Source: Rhizobium sp. R711 (GTDB taxonomy: Bacteria; Pseudomonadota; Alphaproteobacteria; Rhizobiales; Rhizobiaceae). Taken from it: a DNA stretch of 64,000 bases. Where the stretch lies: assembly GCF_002211365.1 (NCBI RefSeq), contig NZ_LOKZ01000004.1, positions 141,844 through 205,843 on the forward strand, written 5' to 3'. The notes under the pieces are model-generated. The model was not told the DNA's origin, searched no databases, and saw nothing but the letters and a program-made list of their open reading frames with translations. A program made the translations under genes and the position numbers. Every line of letters starts with the position of its first letter. The stretch's first letter is position 1. Of the stretch, positions 1 through 9,300 are shown one piece after another.

Positions 1-21
1 GTCAACGCCCGGCCGTTTTCG

Positions 22-429
22 TTATCGATGCATCGTCGCACCCTTGGTGATCTTGTCGACGATCTTCTTTTCGGCCCTGATGGCTATGCCGACAACCTTG
101 GCATCGTCAGGTGCATATTCGGCAAAGACGGCCCGGTTGGCGGCGTCGTGGCCGGTTGCGAACATCTCTTCGATGAACAGCGATGAGGTCACGCCGCGCT
201 CCAGGGAGCGGCGGTGGATTGCCGACATCGTTTCGTCCTCGGCCGACAGTACGATAATCGGCTGGATGGACAGCGGATTGTAGAGATTGCCAGCGCGATC
301 CTTGTACGATTCACCGATGATCTCGGGGCTCTGCCCGGCAATTCCGCTCATCAGGAAAGCGGTGACGTTCAGCTTCTGCCAGGATGCAAGATTGTTTCGC
401 AGGACGATCGCAATTTTGGTATCAAACAT
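22..429 (-). CDS. DUF2000 family protein
   Basis: A 135-residue protein matching, from memory, the DUF2000 family, small cytosolic proteins of unknown function. Family-like stretches are MFDTKIAIVLRNNLASWQKL at the N-terminus, IQPIIVLSAEDE in the middle, and ERGVTSSLFIEEMF followed by AVFAEYAPDDAKVVGIA towards the C-terminus. The reading frame stays open far upstream, but family alignment begins at this ATG (429), and the upstream part is antisense to the AraC-type regulator gene. The gene is divergent from that regulator, with only about 33 bp between start codons if the regulator starts at 463, so the regulator may control it. No catalytic residues are assigned to the family as far as I know. 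Confidence 0.8.
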   Translation of the reverse strand: MFDTKIAIVLRNNLASWQKLNVTAFLMSGIAGQSPEIIGESYKDRAGNLYNPLSIQPIIVLSAEDETMSAIHRRSLERGVTSSLFIEEMFATGHDAANRAVFAEYAPDDAKVVGIAIRAEKKIVDKITKGATMHR

Positions 430-462
430 TCCAGTCTCTTTCATGCGGGTTCGAAAGTCGCG

Positions 463-1350
463 TTGGACCAGGATGTAAACAGTCATGCCTTCGAGGGTCT
501 TGAACGTTTGTGCACGCAGCCCGGCACAGACGGGATCGTAATTGCGCCGGGCTTTCCCGGCATCGAGCGGATGGAAGCGCAGTTTTCTGGCAAGGCGTTC
601 GAGCCGCATCGCCACGATACTTATGCTCTCGGCGTCACGATAAAGGGTGTGCAGACTTTCTCCTATCGCGGTGAGCGGCGCTTCAGCATGCCGGGGCAAG
701 TGCTCGTGCTCCATCCGGATGAAGAGCATGATGGTGGAGCTGGCACCGATGACGTGCTCCAATATCGCATGCTTTATCTTGAGCCGGCGCTACTGCTCGA
801 ATGCCTGGCTGCTGAGAGGATCGGACTGCCTTTCGTCGACGACCCTGTCATCTGGGATCCCATCCTGGCAGGCACGCTGCTCGCAGCGCTTGGCGAGCTG
901 GATCGCGAGCTCGACGAGTTGTTCGTCGACGACTTCGTTTCGCGCGTTGCAGGCGGACTTGCAAGGCTTGCGAAGACCCCGCAGCGTCCGCTCGGCAATT
1001 TGGCGTGGCAGCGCGCAAGATTGGCGCGCGACTATCTCGAAGCGCACGCCACGGAAGCTGTGCGATCCGGCGAGTTGGAGACCGTCACCGGCCTCGACCG
1101 CTTTTCCCTCGCGCGGCATTTCCGGGCCGCATTTGCAACAAGTCCGCATCGCTATCTGCTCATGCGGCGGCTGCAGCAGGCGCGTACCTTGATCGGCGCA
1201 GGCGACGGGCTTTCGGATGTGGCGGCTGCCACGGGCTTTGCAGACCAAAGCCATCTGACCCGCCATTTCAAGAAAGCCTATGGCTTGACGCCCGGCCAAT
1301 GGGCGAGCCTTAAACGGGCTTCTCCGCAAGGCCGGATCGGCGCGCGATAA
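463..1350 (+). CDS. AraC family transcriptional regulator
   Basis: Transcription factor with an N-terminal cupin-like AraC ligand-binding domain (FEPHRHDTYALGVTIKGVQ, then MPGQVLVLHPDEEHDGGAG) and a C-terminal pair of helix-turn-helix motifs (ETVTGLDRFSLARHFRAAF and LSDVAAATGFADQSHLTRHF). The start is uncertain. I chose TTG 463 because the residues after it (HAFEGLERL... up to PGIERMEA) read like real protein; a second TTG at 508 and the first ATG at 571 are alternatives giving about 280 and 259 residues. No good ribosome binding site decides the matter. It is divergent from the DUF2000 gene and its 3' end overlaps the convergent AbrB-type gene by 41 bp. Ligand unknown. Confidence 0.8.
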   Translation: MDQDVNSHAFEGLERLCTQPGTDGIVIAPGFPGIERMEAQFSGKAFEPHRHDTYALGVTIKGVQTFSYRGERRFSMPGQVLVLHPDEEHDGGAGTDDVLQYRMLYLEPALLLECLAAERIGLPFVDDPVIWDPILAGTLLAALGELDRELDELFVDDFVSRVAGGLARLAKTPQRPLGNLAWQRARLARDYLEAHATEAVRSGELETVTGLDRFSLARHFRAAFATSPHRYLLMRRLQQARTLIGAGDGLSDVAAATGFADQSHLTRHFKKAYGLTPGQWASLKRASPQGRIGAR

Positions 1351-2404
1351 AGCGAGCCAGCATTGGGCCAGTAAACAGGATCAGCAAGAAGCGGCCGGTT
1401 TGCATAGCCATCACGAAGGGCACGTCCACGTCGCTCGACGCAGCGATGATCGCCACGGAATCCGCGCCGCCGGGGCTAGTGGCAAGATAGGCCGTGAGCG
1501 GATCGACGCCCGCGAATTTGTGCAGTGCAAGGGCCATGCAGCCACAGATCGACATCAGCAGCAGGATTGAGGCGGTCACGCGGGGCAGGGCACGAGCGGC
1601 GTGCATGACGATGCCACGGGTGAAACGCAGCCCGATGTTCCAGCCGATCAGCGCATAGCTGATTGCCAGAAGCCATAGCGGAAGCTCGATAGTGAGCAGA
1701 CCGAAGCCCTGGAGCAGCGAGCCGACCACCAGCGGCACAGTGATCGTGCCGCCTTGAATGCGAAAGCGCACAGCAATGTAGGCGGACAAGCATGTGAGGG
1801 CGACAGTGGCGGCCAGCGCCGGCCAGTCGACCGGGGGGAAGAGAATGAATGCCGGCGGCTCGCCACCATCTGCGGCAACCCAGAGGCGGGAGACGACCGA
1901 GGCTGCCACAGCGACGAAGACCACACGGAGATATTGCATGAACGCGACGAGACGGGCGTCGGCGCCATAGGCTTCGGACATGATGACCATTGCGGAGGCT
2001 GCCCCTGGCGAGGAACCCCAGACCGCCGTCGTTCCCGGCAAGACCTGCCAGCGCGTCAGCAGCCAGCCAAGACCGGCCGCGGCGACGATGACGGAGAAGA
2101 TCATCGCGAGAAAGAGTGGCGCATCGGTCGCCATCGTCTTCAGGATATCGACGGTGATGGCGCGCGCCATCAGAAAGCCGACGAGCGCTTGCCCGAAGAG
2201 GAGCGGCCAGCGCGGGACGCGAAGCGATCCGGGGCCGATGGATAGGGCAAGGATAATTGCCGCCACCATCGGGCCGATAAGAAGCGAGGCTGGTAGCCCG
2301 AGCATTTCAAGCCCGACCACAAGCAGGGTCGAGATGCTGAGCAGGAGAATCCATCGCGGCAGGCTGGCGTATCGAAAGAAACGGCTGGCGTCGTACAACG
2401 GCAT
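1310..2404 (-). CDS. AbrB-family (AbrB_dup) integral membrane protein
   Basis: A polytopic membrane protein of about 364 residues with two similar halves, each carrying hydrophobic helices and a glycine-rich stretch: LPGTTAVWGSSPGAASAMVI in the first half and LATSPGGADSVAIIAASSDV in the second. This duplicated pattern is that of the AbrB_dup family (often annotated 'AbrB family transcriptional regulator' or ammonia monooxygenase-like), a presumed transporter of unknown substrate. The reading frame opens at 2536, but the preceding 40 residues are polar and proline-rich; ATG 2404, preceded by GGGA on the minus strand, gives the usual family length. ATG 2413 is also possible. Convergent with the AraC regulator, overlapping its 3' end. 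Confidence 0.75.
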   Translation of the reverse strand: MPLYDASRFFRYASLPRWILLLSISTLLVVGLEMLGLPASLLIGPMVAAIILALSIGPGSLRVPRWPLLFGQALVGFLMARAITVDILKTMATDAPLFLAMIFSVIVAAAGLGWLLTRWQVLPGTTAVWGSSPGAASAMVIMSEAYGADARLVAFMQYLRVVFVAVAASVVSRLWVAADGGEPPAFILFPPVDWPALAATVALTCLSAYIAVRFRIQGGTITVPLVVGSLLQGFGLLTIELPLWLLAISYALIGWNIGLRFTRGIVMHAARALPRVTASILLLMSICGCMALALHKFAGVDPLTAYLATSPGGADSVAIIAASSDVDVPFVMAMQTGRFLLILFTGPMLARFIARRSGLAEKPV

Positions 2405-2563
2405 GATTCCCATGCATATCTTGCCAATGCTGGAACCGCGATCAGTCGAAGCAGGGAGCCGCACTGGTGGCAAAAGAGGCCGGCCGGAGACCGGAGGATA
2501 TGCGTCGATATAGGCGTCAGCCGGGGAAGCGGTCAATTGCGAATTCCTGCCGGTTTCGCAGTG

Positions 2564-3466
2564 TCAGAGGCTGACGCGCTCCGCCAGGAAGTCGAGCAGC
2601 GCCCGCACGCGAGCCGGCAACGGGCCGCCCTGGCCAATGTAGACGGCGTAGAATTCCTCGATGTCGCCGGGGTTCATGTCTTCGAGAACCGGGACCAGCC
2701 GCCCGGCCTCGAGATCGGCGCGAACGGTGAAGGTGGCGAGGCGGACAAGCCCCGCACCTGATAGCGCCATATATCGCATCGCTTCGCCGTCACCCACCTG
2801 GACGCCCGGCGTAATCGGCAGCGCAATGGTCTCGCCACCATCGAGCAAGGGCCAGCCCTGAACGCTGCGCGTATAGGAAAAGCCGACGCGGCGATGACGC
2901 TTCAGGTCGGCGATGGTCTTTGGTTCGCCTTCGCGCTTCAAATAATCCGGCGATGCCACGATCAGCTTGCGGGTGAAGCCAAGCTTGCGCGCAATGAGAC
3001 TGGAGCTCTTCAGCGGTCCGGCGCGGATCGCGACATCGGCTCGATCCTCGACGAGATCGACGATGGCGTCGGTATGCGAGATGTCGAGCGTGACGGCGGG
3101 ATTGAGCGCCAGAAATTCGGAAACCAGCGGCGCAAGAATATGGTGGCCGAAGGAGGCGCTGGTGTTGATGCGGATGGGGCCCGTGGCTTGTTCGCCTGAT
3201 GATGCGTAGCGTTCGGCCTCCGCTATGTCTGCAAGAATGGAAACGCTGCGCTCGTAAAAGGCGGAGCCTTCCGGCGTCAAATGCAGTTTGCGGGTCGAAC
3301 GGTTGACGAGGCGAGCGCCAAGGCGGGCCTCGAGTCTTGCCACAAGCTTGCTTACAGCGGACGGTGTCATGCGGCAGGCGCGGGCAGCGGCCGTGAAGCC
3401 GCCGAGTTCGACAGCGCGCACGAAGACTTCCATTTCGCCGGAGCGATTGATGTCTTGCCTGCTCAT
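2564..3466 (-). CDS. LysR family transcriptional regulator
   Basis: A 300-residue LysR-type regulator. The N-terminal winged helix-turn-helix is clear (MEVFVRAVELGGFTAAARA, then SAVSKLVARLEARLGARLVN, NRSTRKLHLTPEG), followed by the periplasmic-binding-protein-like effector domain (GPIRINTSASFGHHILAPLV onward). Sequence style is that of the group that often acts on adjacent oxidoreductases. It is divergent from the aldo/keto reductase gene at 3563, separated by 96 bp containing a perfect inverted repeat (3502-3521) with the geometry expected of a LysR site, so local control of that reductase and autoregulation are likely. The inducer is not evident. Confidence 0.9.
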   Translation of the reverse strand: MSRQDINRSGEMEVFVRAVELGGFTAAARACRMTPSAVSKLVARLEARLGARLVNRSTRKLHLTPEGSAFYERSVSILADIAEAERYASSGEQATGPIRINTSASFGHHILAPLVSEFLALNPAVTLDISHTDAIVDLVEDRADVAIRAGPLKSSSLIARKLGFTRKLIVASPDYLKREGEPKTIADLKRHRRVGFSYTRSVQGWPLLDGGETIALPITPGVQVGDGEAMRYMALSGAGLVRLATFTVRADLEAGRLVPVLEDMNPGDIEEFYAVYIGQGGPLPARVRALLDFLAERVSL

Positions 3467-3501
3467 GATGACTTCAATTCATGGATGGTTTTCCTTCCGG
3501 C

Positions 3502-3521
3502 AATCTATATCACCGTAGATT
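3502..3521. promoter_or_regulatory. Candidate LysR operator in divergent promoter region
   Basis: Perfect 6-bp inverted repeat AATCTA-N8-TAGATT between the divergent LysR and aldo/keto reductase genes. It contains the T-N11-A type spacing typical of LysR-family sites. The assignment to the adjacent LysR protein is inferred from position only. Confidence 0.5.
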
Positions 3522-3562
3522 CAGTGTCTATCTCTTCTGAAGTCCACAACAGGAGACCGACC

Positions 3563-4597
3563 ATGGAATATAGAAATCTCGGCGCATCGGGCCTCAGGGT
3601 GCCGGTTTTGAGCTTTGGCGCGGGAACATTCGGAGGCTCGGGTCCGCTCTTCGGTGCATGGGGCAATACGGACGCAGCCGAAGCCCGGCGCCTGATCGAC
3701 ATTTCGCTGGAGGCGGGCGTCAACCTCTTCGATACGGCAGATGTCTATTCGGGCGGTGCCTCCGAAGAGGTCCTTGGCCAAGCGATCGCCGGCCGGCGCG
3801 ATGCAGTACTGGTCTCAACCAAGATCGCGTTGCCGATGGGCGATGGACCTGCTGAGTGGGGAACGTCGCGCTCGCGCCTCATCCGCTCGACAGACGAGGC
3901 ATTGAAACGGCTTGGGACCGACTATATCGATCTGCTGCAGCTTCATGCATTCGATGCCTCGACACCCATCGAGGAAGTGCTCGCAACACTGGATGGGCTG
4001 ATCGCTGCGGGAAAAATCCGCTATGTTGGCGTCTCCAATTTCGCGGGATGGCAGCTGATGAAGTCACTCGGGATTTCGGAGCGGCATGGCTATCCGCGCT
4101 ATGTTGCGCATCAGGTCTACTATTCTCTTGCCGGCCGCGACTACGAATGGGAACTGATGCCACTGGCTGCCGACCAGGGCGTCGGCGCGTTGGTCTGGAG
4201 TCCGCTTGCCTGGGGCCGTCTCACCGGGAAGATCCGGCGTGGCCAACCGTTGCCGGAGGGCAGCCGGTTGCACCAGACGGCGGACTACGGCCCGCCGGTC
4301 GATGATGAGAAGCTTTATGATATCGTCGACGTGCTGTTCGAGATTTCCGAAGAGACGGGCAAGACCGTCCCGCAGATCGCCCTCAATTGGCTGATCGGTC
4401 GTCCAACCGTTTCCAGCGTCATCATCGGCGCGCGCAACGAGGAACAATTGCGCCAGAATCTCGGTGCTGTCGGCTGGTCCTTGTCGAAGGAACAGGTGGA
4501 AAGGCTCGATAAGGCGAGTGCCGTGACCGCACCCTATCCGTACTTCCCGTACCGCAGACAGGAGGCCTTCGCGCGGCTCAATCCGCCCTTGGTCTAA
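3563..4597 (+). CDS. Aldo/keto reductase
   Basis: NADPH-dependent aldo/keto reductase of 344 residues, TIM-barrel fold, cytosolic. The catalytic tetrad is readable: Asp in NLFDTADVYSGG, Tyr in the same motif, Lys in VLVSTKIALP, and His in LLQLHAFD. The C-terminal cofactor region VSSVIIGARNEEQLRQNLGA is typical. Start ATG 3563 has AGGAGA 6 bp upstream; the frame remains open upstream but that part is antisense to the LysR gene. It is a close paralogue of the reductase at 51668-52726 (both share EARRLxDIxLxAGVNLxDTADVYS). Physiological substrate unknown; regulation probably by the divergent LysR. Confidence 0.9.
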   Translation: MEYRNLGASGLRVPVLSFGAGTFGGSGPLFGAWGNTDAAEARRLIDISLEAGVNLFDTADVYSGGASEEVLGQAIAGRRDAVLVSTKIALPMGDGPAEWGTSRSRLIRSTDEALKRLGTDYIDLLQLHAFDASTPIEEVLATLDGLIAAGKIRYVGVSNFAGWQLMKSLGISERHGYPRYVAHQVYYSLAGRDYEWELMPLAADQGVGALVWSPLAWGRLTGKIRRGQPLPEGSRLHQTADYGPPVDDEKLYDIVDVLFEISEETGKTVPQIALNWLIGRPTVSSVIIGARNEEQLRQNLGAVGWSLSKEQVERLDKASAVTAPYPYFPYRRQEAFARLNPPLV

Positions 4598-4705
4598 GCG
4601 GCACTCGGCAGGGAACCGTTCTTCCCAATCTTGTACTGGACAGGCGCCGTCTCTTGTCTCATACCAACGTGCCTTCCGGCAGCGAAGGGGAAGGAGATCA
4701 AAGAG

Positions 4706-6118
4706 ATGGCGCTCAAAGATGCAAAGACCGGAACACGGAACGAGGCTGGCATCGCTGCCGTTCTCGGCGTTCTGAAACAGAGCTTCGGTGAGCGCTTCCA
4801 GACCGGTCAAGCCTTTCGCGCGCAGCACGCACATACCACCACCTACATCCCGGCGCAGCTGCCAGACGGCGTGCTTTTTGCCGAGAGTACCGACGACGTG
4901 AAGGCTGCGGTGAAGATATGTGCCGAACATAAGGTGCCGGTCATCGGCTTTGGCACCGGTTCGTCGCTGGAGGGGCAAGTCAACGCGCCCAACGGCGGTA
5001 TATCGATCGATTTCAGCCGAATGAACCGGATTCTTGAAGTCAATGCTGAGGATCTCGACTGTACCGTCGAGCCCGGCGTGACGCGGGAGGAACTGAACAC
5101 CTATCTCCGCGATACCGGTCTGTTCTTCCCGATCGATCCCGGGGCCAATGCCTCGATCGGCGGCATGACCTCGACACGCGCTTCGGGAACGAATGCCGTG
5201 CGTTACGGCACGATGAAGGACAATGTGCTTGCAGTAACCGCGGTCACCGCGAACGGAGAGGAAATCCGCACCGCGCGACGCGCACGCAAGTCGTCCGCCG
5301 GCTACGATATGACCCGGCTCTTTGTCGGCGCAGAAGGCACGCTGGGCATTTTGACCTCCGTAACGCTGCGGCTGCAGGGTGTTCCGCAGAAGATCGGCGG
5401 CGGCGTCTGCGCGTTTCCAACCGTTCGCGCTGCCTGCGATGCTGTCATCATGACCATCCAGATGGGCATTCCGGTTGCCCGTATCGAACTTCTCGATGCG
5501 CTGCAAATTCGCGCGTGCAATGCCTATTCAAAGCTCAGTTACGAGGAAAAACCGACGCTCTTTCTCGAGTTTCACGGTTCGGACGAAACCGTTGCCCTGC
5601 AATCGGAGCAGTTTGCCGAGATCGCCTCCGAATGCGGCGGCGGTGAGTTCTCTTGGACAGTCAACGCCGAGGAGCGCCGTAAGCTTTGGAAGGCACGGCA
5701 CGATGCCTACTGGGCGTCGCGAGCGCTGGCGCCTGAAATGGCCGCGCTCTCAACGGACGTCTGCGTGCCGATTTCGCGTCTTGCCGATTGCATCGGCGAA
5801 ACGCAGGCCGATATCGAGGAACATGGTTTGCTGGCGATGATCGTCGGGCATGCCGGCGATGGGAACTTCCATGTGCTTCTGTTGTTCGACGACAAGACGG
5901 AGGAGGGCATTGCTGTCGCTGAAGCCTTTGTCGGCCGGCTTAACGCTCGCGCTCTGGCAATGGATGGCACCTGCACTGGTGAGCATGGTATCGGTCAGGG
6001 TAAGATGGCATTTCTCGAAGAGGAGCTCGGTGGTACGGTCGAACTCATGCGGCAGGTCAAGAAGGCGCTCGATCCGGATGATATCTTCAATCCCGGCAAG
6101 ATATTCCACCGCGGCTAA
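4706..6118 (+). CDS. FAD-linked oxidase, D-lactate dehydrogenase (cytochrome) type
   Basis: A 470-residue flavoenzyme of the FAD-binding PCMH / GlcD-Dld family, oxidising a 2-hydroxy acid such as D-lactate and passing electrons to the respiratory chain. Visible elements: FAD-binding domain with VPVIGFGTGSSLEGQV and IDPGANASIGGMTSTRASGT, then EGTLGILTSVTLRL, and the C-terminal FAD-oxidase domain with VGHAGDGNFHVLLLF and the ending GTCTGEHGIGQGK...DPDDIFNPGKIF. Start ATG 4706 is preceded by AAGGAG. No secretion signal. It lies 108 bp downstream of the aldo/keto reductase in the same direction, possibly co-transcribed. Substrate specificity (lactate versus glycolate or another hydroxy acid) cannot be told from sequence alone. 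Confidence 0.85.
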   Translation: MALKDAKTGTRNEAGIAAVLGVLKQSFGERFQTGQAFRAQHAHTTTYIPAQLPDGVLFAESTDDVKAAVKICAEHKVPVIGFGTGSSLEGQVNAPNGGISIDFSRMNRILEVNAEDLDCTVEPGVTREELNTYLRDTGLFFPIDPGANASIGGMTSTRASGTNAVRYGTMKDNVLAVTAVTANGEEIRTARRARKSSAGYDMTRLFVGAEGTLGILTSVTLRLQGVPQKIGGGVCAFPTVRAACDAVIMTIQMGIPVARIELLDALQIRACNAYSKLSYEEKPTLFLEFHGSDETVALQSEQFAEIASECGGGEFSWTVNAEERRKLWKARHDAYWASRALAPEMAALSTDVCVPISRLADCIGETQADIEEHGLLAMIVGHAGDGNFHVLLLFDDKTEEGIAVAEAFVGRLNARALAMDGTCTGEHGIGQGKMAFLEEELGGTVELMRQVKKALDPDDIFNPGKIFHRG

Positions 6119-6210
6119 AACGGGAATTCCGTTGCATGGTGGGATGGCCAAGATTGACGCAGCGGAAGATTGACTGGCGATGAGGCGAATTCATCTCCAA
6201 ATCAAGTAAA

Positions 6211-6263
6211 TAGAGCATGATGTTGCCCGAAAGCTGCTTCACAGCTTTCGGTATCATGCTCTA
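6211..6263. repeat. Rhizobium-type intergenic palindromic element
   Basis: A 53-bp nested inverted repeat. Outer arms TAGAGCATGAT (6211-6221) and ATCATGCTCTA (6253-6263) are perfect complements; inner arms CCGAAAGCTG (6227-6236) and CAGCTTTCGG (6242-6251) are perfect complements around a 5-nt loop. The GAGCATGAT...ATCATGCTC ends recall dispersed palindromes that I remember from rhizobial genomes (RIME/RPE type). It lies between the FAD-linked oxidase and the AsmA-like gene and could also act as a transcript-end hairpin. No second complete copy was seen in this window. Confidence 0.7.
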
Positions 6264-6300
6264 GTGTCCGCATTGGATTCCCAAATGGAGAAATGTTGAG

Positions 6301-9300
6301 TTGGTAGGCCGGTTCCTCGTCTTTTTGGGCGGAGTGATTGTCGTGGCGCTGTTCGTGGCGCTGCTGGCACCGCTGTTTATCGACTGGACCGACTTCCGAA
6401 AGAATTTCGAGGATCAGGCAAGCCGCATTATCGGCAAGAAGGTCGTGGTCCATGGTGCGGTGGATGCGCGCCTGCTGCCGTTTCCGTCGGTGACGCTGCA
6501 TGACGTGCGCGTCGGGCAGGAATTCGACGGATCGCCGATCGTGCAGATCGAGCAGTTCTCGATGGACGCTGAACTTGCGCCGTTCCTGTCGGGCGAAGCG
6601 CTGATCTTCGACATGCGCGTGGTCAACCCGAAGGTGAAGCTGAGGTTGCTGAAGGACGGCACGCTCGACTGGACGCGCGGCAGTCAACCTGAAATTCCGG
6701 CCAAGACGGTTGTTCTCGAGAATGTTCACGTCAGTGGTGGCGATCTTCAGTTCATTGACGATCAATCGGGGCGCTCGCGGCACGTTACGGGTCTGAACGC
6801 CGAGATGTCGGCCAAATCGCTTGCCGGTCCGTGGCGGATCGAGGGTGATGCAGCTCTGGACGGCGAGCATGGCAACTTCACGATCGCCAGCAATCAGCCG
6901 GATGAGAACGGAGTCCTGCGGATGCGCACGCGGCTGCAGCCTGATAAGCACCCCGTGACGGTCGATCTCGATGGTGAACTCAAGCTCGTAGATCGCAGAC
7001 CGAACTATCAGGGAACGATTTCTGCGTCGATCGAGAGCCGGAATGGCAAGAAGACCGACAAGGTCGATGTTCCTCCACGGTTGAAAGGGAAGTTCGAGCT
7101 CACCAACGAAAGCGTTCGGATACCGGAATATCGCTTGGAGGTCGGGCCTACGGACGATCCCTATGTCGTTACCGGAGAGGCGACGCTCGACACCGGAAGC
7201 AAGCCGCAATTCCTGCTGATTGCGAATGGCCAGCAGATCGATGTCAATCGTATCGGCAATCAGGGGGCAAACGGCAAGACGAACCGTGACCCCAGTCTTT
7301 CGGCCCGGCAGCGACTGAACGCGCTGATCCAGATCGTTTCGCAAGTCCCTGTGCCGCAGGTTCCGGGGAAGGCGAGCATCCGGTTGCCGGCGATCGTCGC
7401 CGGAGACACGACGATCCGCGACATTCAGCTTGATGTCGAACCCGCCGGCAAGGGCTGGACGATCGCCAATGTGGTCGGTACACTACCCGGTCGCACGCAA
7501 GTGGAGGGCCAAGGCAATCTTAATTTGCAGGGGCAAGCATCCTTCGTGGGGCAGCTCACCGTGGCATCCAGCCAGCCCACTGGCCTTGCGGCGTGGCTTG
7601 CCGGCTCTGTCGATCCTGCAATCCGGCAACTGCGACAGGCGGGTTTTTCCGCCGATGTCAATCTCACGCACGACCGGCAGACGTTCGACAATCTGGAAAT
7701 TGCCGTGGGGCAGGCGACGCTCAAGGGCAGGCTGGACCGGCAGGCGGTGGCCAATCAGGCTCCGACCCTGGACGTGGCGCTTGCAGGCGATACGCTCGAT
7801 CTGGATGCGCTGCGCGCGCTGACAGGATTGTTCACCGGTCAGGATGCCGGCGACAACGTGCTTGATCACAAAATCAACGCGCGGCTCAAGGCCGACAAAT
7901 TTACGGCCTTTGGTGTCGAAGCGGCCGACGTCGAAACGAGCTTCGCAATTGCCGACGGCGCTCTGGCCGTCGAGAATCTTTCCGTCAAGAATCTGGCGGG
8001 TGCCGAGGTGACCGCGACGGGTCGCGCCGAGGGCTCCTTGCTGGACTACAAGGGGTCCGGGGAAATCACCTTCAAATCGGCCGATCCGGGCTCGTTCTTC
8101 ACCATGCTCAAGCAGCATCTGCCGCAGCATCCGGTCATGGACAGGCTCGTACGCAACGCTGCCTGGTACACCAATACCGCCCTGCGCGGAGCGTTGACGC
8201 TTGGAGGAGACGAGGGCGACGGTCTGACCCTGACGCTGGCCGGCGTGAGCAACGGCAGCCGTGTCAACCTCGACTATCGCATGTCGGATCTTCTGGCGCT
8301 GACGGGCAAGGGTACGACAAGCCTGGAGGCGACGCTCGAAAACAGCGTCACGTCGATCCTGTTTGGGCAGGCCGGCCTCGATCCCTTGCCGGTCGATGCG
8401 GACGCGAACGGCCGTCTGACACTCAAGGTGCAGGCTGAAGGCACGGATCCCGCGGATGCGCAGCTGACGTTTGCCACCGACCGTACCTCGTTCACCGCTG
8501 GCGGCAAGGTGGATGTTCGTCCGCAGGCCTTCATGAACGGGCAGCTTGCAGTATCGCTGGAGAGTGCGGACCTTGATCCGTATCTTGTCATGAACGGCAT
8601 CGCAGTGCCGCAGATGGGTACGGGCTTGCCGTTCAAACTGACGACGAACGCGACCATCGATGGAAACAGGATTGCCTTTGCGAATATCGCAGGACATGCC
8701 GCCGACAACGAGTTCAACGGCGCGCTGACCGTCGATCGCAAAGCGGAGAAGACAGCGGCGACGGGCGAGCTGGCACTTTCCAACGCCGATGCCGCGTGGC
8801 TCGGAGAAGCGGTCTACGGGCCAATGACGGATGCGGCGACAGGCGACCTGTCGGGCGCGGCGTTGGGCTTGCCAGTCTTCAAGGACATGGACGTCAACCT
8901 CAAGCTTTCGGCCAAGCAATTCTGGCCTGGCTGGTCGGGTCCGATTTCGGATTTCACCTCTAATGTGGCCTACAAAGGCGACGAACTCGAGCTGAACGAC
9001 ATCAAGGGCGGCTGGGATGGCGGTAGCCTGAACGGCAATCTGCTCTTTACCAACGCCGATGGTACGGGCTTCTTCCAGACAAAGCTTACTTTGGCGGACG
9101 CGGACCTCGCCGGGGTCGTATGGCCGCGCGATGGAGCTCCCGTCGCAAACGGCAAGTTCGGGCTGGCACTCTCTCTGGAAGCTTCCGGGAAGTCGATGAA
9201 GGATATCGCCGGTTCGTTGAATGGCTCCGGTGAGGTGAAGCTCGGTGATATCAGCGTACGTGGGCTCAATCTTGGCATGCTGGCGCCGTTGCTGGCCGCT

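Noticed and set aside
4064..5506. 480-codon open frame antisense to the aldo/keto reductase and FAD-linked oxidase
   Set aside because: Both plus-strand genes have intact catalytic motifs; the antisense frame has none.
6202..7344. 380-codon minus-strand frame across the start of the AsmA-like gene
   Set aside because: Codon-position shadow of the AsmA N-terminal region.
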